From: Bacteroidota bacterium
GTDB taxonomy: Bacteria > Bacteroidota > Rhodothermia > Balneolales > Balneolaceae
Assembly: GCA_009909035.1 (NCBI GenBank)
Contig: JAAAOB010000159.1
Location: forward strand, 1-64,000
DNA: 64,000 nt
Reading direction: 5' to 3'
The translations under genes and the position numbers were made by a program. Of the stretch, positions 8,744-17,849 are shown one piece after another. The notes beneath the pieces are model-generated. The model was not told the DNA's origin, ran no database searches, and saw only the letters and a list, made by a program, of their open reading frames with translations. Within the stretch, counting starts at the first letter, position 1. The number at the start of each line of letters is the position of its first letter.

Positions 8744-9394
8744 TTAAATCTTATTTTTTAAGGATACAATCTTGGATTCTGTCACTGCATAAAGTTGATC
8801 GGCACCGTTGATATCAACGAAGCTACAACCTGTAAACTCACCAAAGGCCGGCAGTATCATTTGGTTATCGGCCTGGAAAAAACAGGGGAGGTGAAGTGAT
8901 TGTCTGCCCGGCCCTTTCAGGCGAACGCCCGGGTGAATATGACCGCAAAATGTGAAAGAACCCGGGGTAGCGGGCTCTTCCGGAATATGTGTAAACCGGA
9001 ACCCGGACTCCTCAAACTGCTTGTGGCATTGAATGGCTGCGTTGCTGTAGGAACGCTCATCAAGAAAATCATGATTTCCCATGACCAGGTGAAACTCTTT
9101 CCGGCTGCACTCTCGTCTCCACTCTTCAAACCGGCTCCACTCCTTATTCTGACTGCTGTGGAACAGGTCACCGAGAATGAGAATTCTTTGCGGGTTTGTG
9201 TCTTTAATAAGGTTCGACAAGCGGAGCAGGTTGGTTTCATTAATCTGCTGTGGTGCGGCTATGCCTGAACGCCTGAAGTGGCCAGATTTTCCAAGGTGGA
9301 TGTCGCTCAAAATTAGCGTACGACTGTTATTCCAAAACAATGCTTTCTCTGTAAGAAGGGTAAAGCTGTGGTTCTTGATCTCTATTTCCAGCAT
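8744..9394 (-). CDS. pdeM: Ligase-associated DNA damage response endonuclease PdeM
   Basis: A 216-residue calcineurin-like metallophosphoesterase. The metal-binding motifs appear in order: 'LSDIHLGK' (DxH), 'ILGDLFHS' (GD), 'MGNHDF' (GNHD) and 'CGHIHPG' (GHxH). The 'SGHFRRSGIAAP' stretch after the first motif is typical of the PdeM family, which is found with an ATP-dependent DNA ligase, a processing exonuclease and a DEXH helicase. It follows the helicase gene by 3 bases, a tight operon. Ligase and exonuclease partners are not in this window. Confidence 0.92.
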   Translation of the reverse strand: MLEIEIKNHSFTLLTEKALFWNNSRTLILSDIHLGKSGHFRRSGIAAPQQINETNLLRLSNLIKDTNPQRILILGDLFHSSQNKEWSRFEEWRRECSRKEFHLVMGNHDFLDERSYSNAAIQCHKQFEESGFRFTHIPEEPATPGSFTFCGHIHPGVRLKGPGRQSLHLPCFFQADNQMILPAFGEFTGCSFVDINGADQLYAVTESKIVSLKNKI

Positions 9395-9397
9395 ACG

Positions 9398-11872
9398 TTA
9401 TTCTTTTTCAAGCTCTTTCTGCATTTTCATGACGCGGTCGATTAATTTTTCTGAAGAGAGCCGCTCCCTCAGCCGGTCTACAAAAATAGGGAATGCAAAA
9501 GGTGAGAATCGATCAATCTCTTTAAGGATGACCTCTTGCGTGTGGATCCGCTGAAGGGATTTCCTGAGGCGGGCTTCATCAAGCTGTTCGTTTAAGACCT
9601 CGTCATAGGCTTGTCGTATCAGCAGATGATCGGGTTCATATTCCATAAACACATCAAAAAAAAGACCTGAGGACATTTGCAGATGTTTTCCCTTTTTCTG
9701 GTTTCCCGGAAATCCTTTAAATACAAGGCCTGCAATCTGGCTGATGCCCCTGAATCTCCGTTTGGCAAGTTCGGTGTCGTTCAGGCTTCCCATGATATCT
9801 TTTACAAGATCCTCTTCTGTAAACAGGTTCCGATCTATCGCCTCTTGTACCGGAATGTCTTGGTCACTGAGCAGCTCAAAGCCGTAATCGTTCATGGCGA
9901 TAGAAAATGAGATCGGCATAATTTTTGAAATTCTGTGCGCAAATAGTGCTGACATTCCTTCATGGACGTATCGTCCCTCAAATGGAAAAAAGAAGCAGTG
10001 ACATCCCTCTTTTGACCACGATTTTTCAATTAGAAATTGCCCGGGAGCGGGTACGATAGAGCGTTTGTTTTGTATATCAAGAATGGGTTTAATCGTTTGC
10101 AGATCAACGGAAGCGGTATCTGCGGAACGCGCATCCTGGAGTTTGCGGCGCAGCCGATCACTCATGTTGGAAGAGAGTGACATCCGCCCACCCAAATAAC
10201 TGGGAACTTTGCTGCTGGCTCCCCCGGCACGGCGAACATATGCGGTCATATTTTTAATTTTGACCAGTTCCAGATTTCGGCCGGCAAACCAGAAGGTGTC
10301 GCCGGTATTGAGCTGCGAAATAAACCACTCCTCGACCCTGCCAAGCGTTCGCCCTTTCAGATACCGTACCCGCAGCATCGAGTCGCTGGCAATGGTGCCG
10401 ATGCTCATTCGGTGTCGCCGGGCGATGGTCCGGTCCCACACGCGCCATCTGCCATCATCGTCCACGATCACTTTATTGTATTCGTCGTACCGGCCCAGCG
10501 ACCGGCCGCCGGTTTGAATAAAATCAAGAATCCAGGACCATTCCCGGCGGTTAAGGGTCTGGTAGGCAAATGTCTGTTTAATCTCGCGGTAGATGGTTTC
10601 CGGCCGGAATCCCTCTGAAACCGCAAGTGTAATCAAATACTGAATCAACACATCGTACGGCTTCAGGATCGGATCGCGCGTCTCCATTTTTTTGTCGTGA
10701 ACGGCATCTTTCAGCGCTGAAGCTTCAATCAATTCAAGTGCATGGGTAGGCACAAACCAGATGGTGCTGTCGGCTCCGGGCTGATGGCCGCTCCGCCCGG
10801 CGCGCTGAAGAAAACGGGCAACTCCCTTTGGGCTGCCTACCTGGATTACTGTGTCGACCGGCGCGAAATCCACACCCAGGTCGAGGCTGGACGTGCATAC
10901 CACGATTTTTATGAGGCCGCTGTGCAGGGCATCTTCAACCCAGTCACGGATATTCCGGTCCAGCGATCCGTGATGGAGAGCAATTGTTCCGGCAAGATCG
11001 GGTTTTGCCTCCAACAGCTGCTGAAACCAGATCTCAGATTGAGCACGTGTGTTGGTGAAGATCAGGGTTGATCCGCTTTTGTCCAGAATGGGGAGCACCT
11101 TATGGAGCAAATTGGTGCCCAGGTGACCGGTCCAGGGAAATTTTTCCACATCATCCGGCAGTACGGAGTGTACATGGATGGTTTTTGACTGATCCGCTTG
11201 AATGGTGACCGGCGGCGGGTTGTCATCGTCAACACCAAGGAGAACGTCCCGGGCTTCATCAAGATTGCCTATGGTGGCGGATACTCCCCAAACGTTGAGT
11301 CCCGGGTTTAGTCCGCGCAGGCGAGAGAGACCCAGCTCTGTCTGCGTGCCCCGTTTTGAGCTGATCAATTCATGCCATTCGTCTATGACAACCGTGGAGA
11401 GATTTTTGAATCGTTTTGGATACTCTTTTTGAGCCAACAGAATATGGAGGCTCTCCGGGGTGGTGATCAACACCTCAGGCATTCTGATTTTCTGCTTCTG
11501 TTTGACTGAGGAAGAGACATCCCCGGTTCGTCTCTGCACCCGCCACGGAATACCGAGATCGTCAACGACCTGCTGCATGGCTGCTTCAAGATCCTTGGCA
11601 AGGGCCCGAAGCGGCGTGATCCAGATCAGCCGGCAGCCGTTCGACGATTGATCCTGATAGGAGTCGGGGTATGTGTTCATCCAATCGATCAGAACCGGCA
11701 TAAAGAGTGCAAATGTTTTTCCGCTGCCGGTTGGCGCGTTAAGCAGACCATTTTTTCCGGCCAGGCAGGCATCCCAAACCTCTTGCTGCCAATTGAAGGG
11801 CTGCCAGTTTTGGTCAGTGAACCACTCCGTGATGACGCTGTAGCCGATATTATCCTTGTTGATATGTTTCAT
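9398..11872 (-). CDS. Ligase-associated DNA damage response DEXH-box helicase
   Basis: An 824-residue superfamily 2 helicase of the Lhr-like, ligase-associated type. The N-terminal Q-like region ('WQPFNWQQEVWDA') is followed by Walker A 'APTGSGKT', the DEXH motif 'VIDEWHEL', 'SATIGN' (motif III) and, in the second RecA domain, 'TSSLDLGVDF' and 'QRAGRSGH' (motif VI). A winged-helix and C-terminal domain follows, ending in charged helices. The length matches the family. The start ATG at 11872 directly precedes 'KHINKDNIGYSVI'. It is first in a unit with pdeM and the DUF6992-like gene. Role: unwinding in a poorly characterised DNA repair pathway. Confidence 0.93.
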   Translation of the reverse strand: MKHINKDNIGYSVITEWFTDQNWQPFNWQQEVWDACLAGKNGLLNAPTGSGKTFALFMPVLIDWMNTYPDSYQDQSSNGCRLIWITPLRALAKDLEAAMQQVVDDLGIPWRVQRRTGDVSSSVKQKQKIRMPEVLITTPESLHILLAQKEYPKRFKNLSTVVIDEWHELISSKRGTQTELGLSRLRGLNPGLNVWGVSATIGNLDEARDVLLGVDDDNPPPVTIQADQSKTIHVHSVLPDDVEKFPWTGHLGTNLLHKVLPILDKSGSTLIFTNTRAQSEIWFQQLLEAKPDLAGTIALHHGSLDRNIRDWVEDALHSGLIKIVVCTSSLDLGVDFAPVDTVIQVGSPKGVARFLQRAGRSGHQPGADSTIWFVPTHALELIEASALKDAVHDKKMETRDPILKPYDVLIQYLITLAVSEGFRPETIYREIKQTFAYQTLNRREWSWILDFIQTGGRSLGRYDEYNKVIVDDDGRWRVWDRTIARRHRMSIGTIASDSMLRVRYLKGRTLGRVEEWFISQLNTGDTFWFAGRNLELVKIKNMTAYVRRAGGASSKVPSYLGGRMSLSSNMSDRLRRKLQDARSADTASVDLQTIKPILDIQNKRSIVPAPGQFLIEKSWSKEGCHCFFFPFEGRYVHEGMSALFAHRISKIMPISFSIAMNDYGFELLSDQDIPVQEAIDRNLFTEEDLVKDIMGSLNDTELAKRRFRGISQIAGLVFKGFPGNQKKGKHLQMSSGLFFDVFMEYEPDHLLIRQAYDEVLNEQLDEARLRKSLQRIHTQEVILKEIDRFSPFAFPIFVDRLRERLSSEKLIDRVMKMQKELEKE

Positions 11873-12037
11873 ACAGATTGAGAAACAGAATATCTGAGCA
11901 AATTCGTTTGATGAAACAATATTGGCAGACGATTAACAGATGCTGAATTGTATCTTGGTAGGTTGTTGCCGGTTGAAATTAAAAAAGACAGGTAGAAATA
12001 ATATTTTAAAAAATACTTGAAAAAGCGGATAAAAAGC

Positions 12038-12064
12038 GTAAACATAGAAGCGCTTTTAGTTTAC
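12038..12064. promoter_or_regulatory. LacI-type palindromic operator upstream of acsA
   Basis: GTAAAC and GTTTAC flank a central AAGCGCTT (12048-12055), giving a 27-base near-perfect palindrome about 40 bases before the acsA start codon. Central C-G steps with this core are typical of LacI-family operators. The same 8-base core recurs upstream of the mannan-locus receptor gene. Confidence 0.6.
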
Positions 12065-12103
12065 GTGCAAAAATAACCCAACAATTTAAATAGACGATAT
12101 ATT

Positions 12104-14002
12104 ATGTGGCTCAACATCAAATCATTCGATGAATACAAAGAGACCTACGAAAAGAGTGAATCCGACCGGCTGAAGTTCTGGGAACACGAGGCGGGAACGT
12201 TTTACTGGCGCCGAAGCTGGGACAAGGTTCACTCCGGTGGGTTTGAAAAAGGGGATATCAAGTGGTTTGAAGGCGGAAAGCTGAACATAACTGAAAATGC
12301 CCTGGATCGCCATCTGAATACCATTGGAAATAAAACCGCCTTTATTTTTGAGCCCAATCACCCGGACAGTTTTCGCCGGACGATTACCTATCGCCAGCTC
12401 CATGAAGATGTGTGCCGGTTTGCCAACGTCCTGGAGAGTAAAGGCGTGGAGAAGGGCGATCGTGTCTGCATTTACATGGCCATGACTCCGGAACTGATTA
12501 TTGCCGCTCTGGCTTGTGCACGGATTGGTGCGGTCCATTCGATCGTGTTTGCCGGGTTTTCCGCGCAGGCGCTGGCCGAACGAATTGACGACTGCGATGC
12601 TAAAATGTTGATTACGAATGATGGACTTCGCCGCGGGGATAAGCACGTTCCTCTGAAGGATATCTCTGATGAGGCCCTGGAGAGCTGCCCCAACGTGAAG
12701 AATGTCATTGTCTGCCAGCGCACCAACCGCGATATTGACTGGGTTGAAGGACGCGATGAGTGGTGGCATATGCTGATTCGCAATGCATCGAAAGAGCATA
12801 CTGCTGTGGAAATGAATGCCGAAGACCCTCTCTTTATTCTCTATACCTCGGGGTCCACGGGCAAACCAAAGGGGGTTCTGCATACGTGTGGCGGCTACAT
12901 GGTCTACACAAGCTATACCTTCCGCAATGTGTTTCAGGTGGAGGAAGAGGATGTCTATTGGTGTACGGCCGATGCCGGATGGATTACCGGCCACTCCTAT
13001 ATTATGTACGGGCCGCTGTTTAACGGTGCTACTGGCATTATTTTTGAGGGTACGCCAACCTATCCCGATCCCGGCCGTCTATGGGAAGTTGTAGAGAAAT
13101 ATGAAGTTACACATTTCTATACCGCTCCAACCGCCATTCGTGCACTGATGAGCTACGATCTTGATTATGTGAAAAAGTACGATCTCAGCTCGCTCAAAGT
13201 GCTGGGAAGTGTCGGGGAGCCAATCAACGAAGAGGCCTGGAACTGGTATAACGATCATATCGGCGGAGGCGAATGCCCGATTGTAGATACCTGGTGGCAG
13301 ACGGAAACCGGCGGCATCATGATTTCGCCACTGGCGGGGATTACTCCAACCAAACCCGGGTTTGCAACACTCCCGCTGCCCGGCATCAGCCCTGTTCTGA
13401 TGGATGAAGATGGAAATGAAATTGAGGGCAATGGCGTAAACGGCAACCTCTGTATTAAACATCCATGGCCCGGTATTGCGCGTACGGTTTGGGGTGATCA
13501 TGACCGCTACCTGGAAACCTACATGAGCGCCTATAAAGGCTACTATTTTACGGGGGATGGCTGCCGGCGCGATGAAGATGGCTACTACCGGATAACAGGA
13601 CGTGTGGATGATGTGCTGAACGTTTCGGGCCACAGGCTGGGAACCGCCGAAATCGAAAATGCCATTGACGAACATAAACAGATTGTGGAGACGGCCGTTG
13701 TCGGCTACCCGCATGATGTGAAAGGGCAGGGAGTATTTGCATTTATGATCTGTGAAAAACAGCCGGATGACCCCGAGGCATTGAAAAAAGAGGTGCATGA
13801 TCTGGTGACAAAAATTATCGGGCCCATTGCAAAACCGGATAAAATCCAGATCGTTAGTGGACTTCCGAAAACCCGGTCAGGAAAAATTATGCGCCGAATT
13901 CTCCGGAAAATTGCGGCGAATGACGTCGATAATCTGGGGGATACATCCACCCTGCTGGATCCGTCTGTGGTTGAGGATATTAAAAAAGGCACAGCCTACT
14001 AA
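12104..14002 (+). CDS. acsA: Acetate-CoA ligase (acetyl-CoA synthetase)
   Basis: A 632-residue cytoplasmic AMP-forming enzyme that makes acetyl-CoA from acetate, ATP and CoA. The P-loop-like motif 'YTSGSTGKPKGV' , 'WWQTETGG', 'YFTGDG' and 'ITGRVDDVLNVSGHRLGTAE' are all intact, and Lys594 in 'RSGKIMRRIL' is the residue usually acetylated to switch the enzyme off. Length is as expected. Start is an ATG at 12104 with an AT-rich leader carrying a LacI-type palindrome, so carbon-source control is likely. It is transcribed alone, diverging from the helicase operon. Confidence 0.96.
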   Translation: MWLNIKSFDEYKETYEKSESDRLKFWEHEAGTFYWRRSWDKVHSGGFEKGDIKWFEGGKLNITENALDRHLNTIGNKTAFIFEPNHPDSFRRTITYRQLHEDVCRFANVLESKGVEKGDRVCIYMAMTPELIIAALACARIGAVHSIVFAGFSAQALAERIDDCDAKMLITNDGLRRGDKHVPLKDISDEALESCPNVKNVIVCQRTNRDIDWVEGRDEWWHMLIRNASKEHTAVEMNAEDPLFILYTSGSTGKPKGVLHTCGGYMVYTSYTFRNVFQVEEEDVYWCTADAGWITGHSYIMYGPLFNGATGIIFEGTPTYPDPGRLWEVVEKYEVTHFYTAPTAIRALMSYDLDYVKKYDLSSLKVLGSVGEPINEEAWNWYNDHIGGGECPIVDTWWQTETGGIMISPLAGITPTKPGFATLPLPGISPVLMDEDGNEIEGNGVNGNLCIKHPWPGIARTVWGDHDRYLETYMSAYKGYYFTGDGCRRDEDGYYRITGRVDDVLNVSGHRLGTAEIENAIDEHKQIVETAVVGYPHDVKGQGVFAFMICEKQPDDPEALKKEVHDLVTKIIGPIAKPDKIQIVSGLPKTRSGKIMRRILRKIAANDVDNLGDTSTLLDPSVVEDIKKGTAY

Positions 14003-14081
14003 GGGCGGGGTATACTTTAACCATCCAGAGCCGGCTCCATACCGGGAATCGATCGTTTAGCACTTGTTATGAACCGTAGTG

Positions 14082-14130
14082 GTTGAAATATTCTAATTTC
14101 AACTAAAATGGTTGGTAAAATAATTCAACC
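14082..14130. promoter_or_regulatory. Inverted repeats upstream of the SatD gene
   Basis: GTTGAAAT (14082-14089) and ATTTCAAC (14096-14103) form a perfect 8-bp inverted repeat with a 6-base gap. A second pair, GGTTG (14110) and CAACC (14126-14130), follows, and TAGTTGAAT recurs at the start codon. The downstream gene encodes a helix-turn-helix, so these may be autoregulatory operators; that is inference. Confidence 0.45.
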
Positions 14131-14166
14131 AATACGGTGTAAATTTTGTATATTTAACTGTATTAG

Positions 14167-14844
14167 TTGAATAAACCAGTGCATATGATTGTTATAATTG
14201 GAGATGTGGTAAAATCCAAGGAGATGACCCGGGACCGCAGAGGGGAGGTCCAGGAGCTTTTGTTGCAGCAAATAGAGCGCGTAAACAGCCGGTCGTCCTC
14301 GATTGTGTCCCCGTTTACCATCACTCTTGGGGATGAGTTCCAGGCGGTGTATAGCGATGTGTCGTCACTATTGGATGATTGTTTCGAGATAGCGGCGCAG
14401 CTCTACCCGGTCAGAGTCCGGTTTTCAATATCGATGGGAGAAATAGCAACAGCACTGAATAAAAAACAGGCGCTCGGGATGGACGGACCGGCGTTCCATG
14501 AAGCACGAAACGGTATTAATGAGCTCAAGCAGTCAGGTCAAATGATCCGGGTACAGATTAGCCATGCATCCGAACGGCCCGAGACACAAGCGGTAACAGA
14601 CTTGATAAATCACTCCCTGGATCTGCTCTCTGCAACGATGAAACGCTGGAAAGGGAGCCGTTATAAAATCCTGGTTATGCTGAACAAAGATCATCCGGTT
14701 AAAAGAATCGCTGAAAGGCTGGGAATTTCAGAGTCGGCGGTGTATAAAAACCGGGAAGATGGCAATCTTGAGCTCGTAATTCATTTGAAAGATAGCATTA
14801 CACGCGTGATGCAGAACGAATTGCAACGTATGGATACGACATGA
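14167..14844 (+). CDS. SatD family protein with C-terminal helix-turn-helix
   Basis: A 225-residue protein. The N-terminal half ('VIIGDVVKSKEM', 'SPFTITLGDEFQAVY', 'RVRFSISMGEI') matches the SatD family, named from a streptococcal acid-tolerance locus; its biochemical role is not established. The C-terminal part contains a helix-turn-helix 'RIAERLGISESAVYKNRE' (about 177-200), which would allow DNA binding. The long frame starts at TTG (14167); an internal ATG at 14185 is an alternative. It overlaps the next gene by 4 bases (ATGA), showing translational coupling with a membrane protein. Confidence 0.82.
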   Translation: MNKPVHMIVIIGDVVKSKEMTRDRRGEVQELLLQQIERVNSRSSSIVSPFTITLGDEFQAVYSDVSSLLDDCFEIAAQLYPVRVRFSISMGEIATALNKKQALGMDGPAFHEARNGINELKQSGQMIRVQISHASERPETQAVTDLINHSLDLLSATMKRWKGSRYKILVMLNKDHPVKRIAERLGISESAVYKNREDGNLELVIHLKDSITRVMQNELQRMDTT

Positions 14845-15560
14845 GCGAGACATTATTCTTCATCACCCTGAGTCTTCTGCTTCTGTCCAGACTTCCACTG
14901 ACATTCGAGGACAACGGGGCGTCAGCCGGAAAAATCCTGAAAACATCTGCAATTCCACTTCTATCTCTTCTGCTTATTGAAATAAACATGGCATGGTTTC
15001 TACTCCTGGCCTACTTGATATTTTCGCCGGCAGCCGTCGTGTATTTCGAAAAATCGGCTGAACAGATTAGTAAAAAACGCCTGTTCACACTCCTGATGCA
15101 TATCATCGTGCTTGGAATTATATTCAGTCCGCTGCTGAATGCACGGCCTGAGCTCTACGTGGTAAACATTGTATATGAATCAGGCCAGAATATCGCAGAG
15201 AGCCTAAATGCGGCGGCAATCCTTTTCTGCGGCGGGCTGTTGGTACTGAACGAAATGAATATTGTGCTTAGGTATAGTTTATCACTGCTAAAACTGGAAC
15301 CGCTCGGAGATGCAGATCATACGGTTTCTGACAGCGAATATAACACAGGACGCGTGATCGGCATGCTGGAGCGGGTTTTTATATTTTTGTTTGCTGTTGC
15401 AGGTCAGTTTGCCGCAATTGGCTTTATCTTAACGGCAAAAGGCGTGGTTCGCTACAAGGAGTTTGAAAACAGATTATTTGCTGAATACGTGCTGATTGGA
15501 ACGCTTCTGTCCGCACTGCTGGCTCTTTTGACTGCCCTTGCGGTAAACGGACTATTATGA
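14841..15560 (+). CDS. Polytopic membrane protein coupled to SatD (DUF3307-like C-terminus)
   Basis: A 239-residue protein with about six hydrophobic segments. The last third ('RVIGMLERVFIFLFAVAG', 'AIGFILTAKGVVRYKEF', 'AEYVLIGTLLSALLAL') resembles the C-terminal membrane region of DUF3307 proteins, which often sit next to SatD-like genes. The start codon overlaps the SatD stop codon. No function is known; a membrane partner of the SatD regulator is the most natural reading of the context. Confidence 0.75.
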   Translation: MSETLFFITLSLLLLSRLPLTFEDNGASAGKILKTSAIPLLSLLLIEINMAWFLLLAYLIFSPAAVVYFEKSAEQISKKRLFTLLMHIIVLGIIFSPLLNARPELYVVNIVYESGQNIAESLNAAAILFCGGLLVLNEMNIVLRYSLSLLKLEPLGDADHTVSDSEYNTGRVIGMLERVFIFLFAVAGQFAAIGFILTAKGVVRYKEFENRLFAEYVLIGTLLSALLALLTALAVNGLL

Positions 15561-15574
15561 CCGTCTGACACACC

Positions 15575-15949
15575 TCAGGCCATCATATAACCCACGACAA
15601 ATAGAAGGCAACTGGTAAAAAAGAGGGTAACCCTGAATCGCGTGCGAATGATTATGGGGTGAAAGAGCAGGCCGTAGGTGAACGGGTACTGTTGAAGCCA
15701 GTTGTAGTAGTGTTTCCGGTGGATGGCGCCTACCGCCATGGTAACATGTCCGTGAAGCAGGGTAAGCATAAACGGAAGAGCGAAGAGTATGGAGCCCGGA
15801 AACGCCACAATTTTTGGGATTTCTACAAGCTGTGAAATGATAAAATAGGGCCAGGCAAAAATCAGAAGCAGCGGTACAGAGAGTGCCCAGTTGATGAAGC
15901 AGATACGCAAGTAATTTTTTTCATTCAATTCTGAACTGCTCATACTCAA
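15575..15949 (-). CDS. Small membrane protein of unknown function
   Basis: A 124-residue protein with about four hydrophobic segments (near 18-40, 48-70, 85-95 and 104-123). Between them lies 'GAIHRKHYYNWLQQYPFTYG', rich in aromatic and basic residues. No domain was recognised. It converges with the SatD-linked membrane protein (14 bases between stops) and lies 56 bases downstream of the tryptophan dioxygenase gene on the same strand. Confidence 0.7.
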   Translation of the reverse strand: MSMSSSELNEKNYLRICFINWALSVPLLLIFAWPYFIISQLVEIPKIVAFPGSILFALPFMLTLLHGHVTMAVGAIHRKHYYNWLQQYPFTYGLLFHPIIIRTRFRVTLFFTSCLLFVVGYMMA

Positions 15950-16005
15950 GAAGGTATCAGTGGAAAATTGGTTCGTTGCTCAAACCAAGTGTATCGTATC
16001 CCCGT

Positions 16006-16788
16006 TCAAAATTTAGTGCGTATTTTCCACAAATCGGGAAAGATGGGGTTGTTCAGCGTTTTGTAAAGATAGTGGACGCCATCGGAGCCGCCCGTTCCCT
16101 TTTTTGTGCCTATGGTTCGCTCCACCATTTTTACATGGCGATACCTCCACTCCTGAAGGCCCTCATCGTAATCTACGAACAGTTCGCAAAGCAGAGCCGC
16201 TTCCGGATCGTTGTTCATAATATCTATAAGAACCGATTGATTTTGTTCTGATGGATGATGAATCAAGCCCTCCTCATTGGACCGTTCAGGATTGGTCATT
16301 GGATGCCCCATGAGCTGCAGGTAGCGGCAAAAACTCTCCCAAAGGGTTGATTCATCTTGGCGGTCCAGGAGTTTTTGACGGAGGTCCGGCTGATCGTTGT
16401 GCACTTCGATGATGTGACTGGACCGTATCCCGCAAATAATCTCCATTTCGCGAAACTGCACCGACTGGAACCCGCTGGCCTGCTGCAAAAATCCCCGAAA
16501 ACTGTTGAACTCCAGCGGCGTCATCGTCTCAAGAATATCGATCTGTGACACCATGGTTTTCAGAATGGTGAGAATACGCCGCATGGTTTTGGCGGAGGCC
16601 CAGGTTTGTCCCGCTTCAAGATCGTCTCTGAGTTTATCAAACTCATGGAGAATCTGTTTAAACCAGAGTTCATAGCTTTGGTGAATAATGATAAAGAGCA
16701 TTTCATCATGCTCTGCAGGATCAGACTGGGGCTCCTGGAGCTCAAGGAGTTTGTCAATATTTAAATAGTTGGTATAGGTTAAACTCAT
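16006..16788 (-). CDS. kynA: Tryptophan 2,3-dioxygenase
   Basis: A 260-residue heme dioxygenase that opens the indole ring of L-tryptophan to N-formylkynurenine, the first step of the kynurenine route. Family signatures are clear: 'IHQSYELWFKQILHEFD' near the N-terminus, 'NSFRGFLQQASGFQSVQFR' for substrate and heme pocket contacts, and 'RYRHVKMVERTIGTKKGTGG' holding the heme ligand His. The start at 16788 ('MSLTYTNYLN') is preferred to the longer frame from 16911, whose extra 41 residues do not resemble the family and overlap the divergent gene's leader. Other kynurenine genes are not nearby. Confidence 0.95.
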   Translation of the reverse strand: MSLTYTNYLNIDKLLELQEPQSDPAEHDEMLFIIIHQSYELWFKQILHEFDKLRDDLEAGQTWASAKTMRRILTILKTMVSQIDILETMTPLEFNSFRGFLQQASGFQSVQFREMEIICGIRSSHIIEVHNDQPDLRQKLLDRQDESTLWESFCRYLQLMGHPMTNPERSNEEGLIHHPSEQNQSVLIDIMNNDPEAALLCELFVDYDEGLQEWRYRHVKMVERTIGTKKGTGGSDGVHYLYKTLNNPIFPDLWKIRTKF

Positions 16789-16930
16789 GGCTCTGTTTGT
16801 TGTTTTAAAATCACCATAATGCAAAGTACAAAAGCGAGCCGATGGATGTGAATAGAAAATTGAAATTGACTCTAAGCGGATAATACCTGATTCTTTGACT
16901 GCAGTGAACACAAACGGAATTCGGCAGATA

Positions 16931-17764
16931 ATGAATATTTTAATTGCTGACAGTGGAGGTACAAAAACAGATTGGGTATGTATCGGTACGTCGGAGCGCC
17001 AGTTTTTTAGCGGAGAAGGACTCCACCCGGCGTATCAAACGGTGAAACAAATGATGCGTGAAATCTCGGTAATCCCGGAAAATGTACGATTGAATATTGA
17101 CCACGTCTTTTTTTACGGTGCCGGCTGCCACGGCAAGGAGCCTGTAAAAAAGGTGCGCATGGCGTTACAAAATGCAACGTCGGCTTTGGAAATTGATGTT
17201 CAGGACGATCTGACGGGTGTAGCCCGTGCTCATTTGCAGGATCGGGATGGAATAATTGCCGCACTGGGCACAGGTTCAATATGCGGGCGTTACTCCGGCG
17301 GAAAGATTACGGACCGATCCCTCTCACTGGGATATATACTTGGAGACGAAGGAAGCGCGGCACATATCGGAAAGGAGATTCTTCGTGCTTATTTTCGCAA
17401 TGAGCTGGATGAGCACTCCGTCACACAGGTTCAAAACACCCTGGGAACGGATGGCTATTCGGTTTGGATGAATAAAATTTACGGAAGCGAACAGCCAAAC
17501 AGGGAGCTTGCATCCGTGGCGGGCCACGTGCTTCAGAAGGAGTGCAGGGGTGAACTTTTGAACATTGTGACCGGCTGCTTTGAACAGTTCCTGGACTCGC
17601 AATTCCGATTCCTCCGTCCGCAGGCAGACGACAGGATTGTATTTACCGGATCAGTAGCGAATGCTCATTCAGGCCATCTTCATCGTATCGCTGAAGACCG
17701 GGGGTTTGACTCTTTTTCAGTAAAATCCGGTGTCATAGCCGGGCTCGCCGACTATCACGGGTGA
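16931..17764 (+). CDS. BadF/BadG-type ATPase, N-acetylglucosamine kinase-like
   Basis: A 277-residue ASKHA-fold protein. The phosphate 1 loop 'ADSGGTKTDW' opens the protein, 'IAALGTGS' forms the phosphate 2 loop, and 'IVFTGSVA' with a C-terminal Gly-rich stretch completes the nucleotide pocket. Members in Bacteroidota are annotated as amino-sugar kinases. The ATG at 16931 is preferred over the upstream in-frame codon at 16895 because it places the P-loop at the N-terminus as in relatives. It diverges from kynA. The substrate cannot be fixed from sequence. Confidence 0.82.
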   Translation: MNILIADSGGTKTDWVCIGTSERQFFSGEGLHPAYQTVKQMMREISVIPENVRLNIDHVFFYGAGCHGKEPVKKVRMALQNATSALEIDVQDDLTGVARAHLQDRDGIIAALGTGSICGRYSGGKITDRSLSLGYILGDEGSAAHIGKEILRAYFRNELDEHSVTQVQNTLGTDGYSVWMNKIYGSEQPNRELASVAGHVLQKECRGELLNIVTGCFEQFLDSQFRFLRPQADDRIVFTGSVANAHSGHLHRIAEDRGFDSFSVKSGVIAGLADYHG

Positions 17765-17849
17765 TCTGTACCATCCGGTCAGAGGTTCACTATTCGCCTG
17801 CATAATTTGTAGCTTATCGTTTCAACCAACCAACCAAATAAATAGCAGC

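Noticed and set aside
12122-12994. 290-codon open frame opposite acsA
   Set aside because: It is antisense to a fully conserved enzyme and shows no domain; a shadow of acsA codon usage.
13079-13798. 239-codon open frame opposite acsA
   Set aside because: Same reason; no domain, signal or start context.
16789-16911. Longer N-terminus for tryptophan dioxygenase
   Set aside because: The extra 41 residues do not resemble the family and overlap the divergent gene's upstream region.
17821-17840. ACCAACCAACCA repeat as a regulatory element
   Set aside because: Too short and simple; no related copies near other starts.
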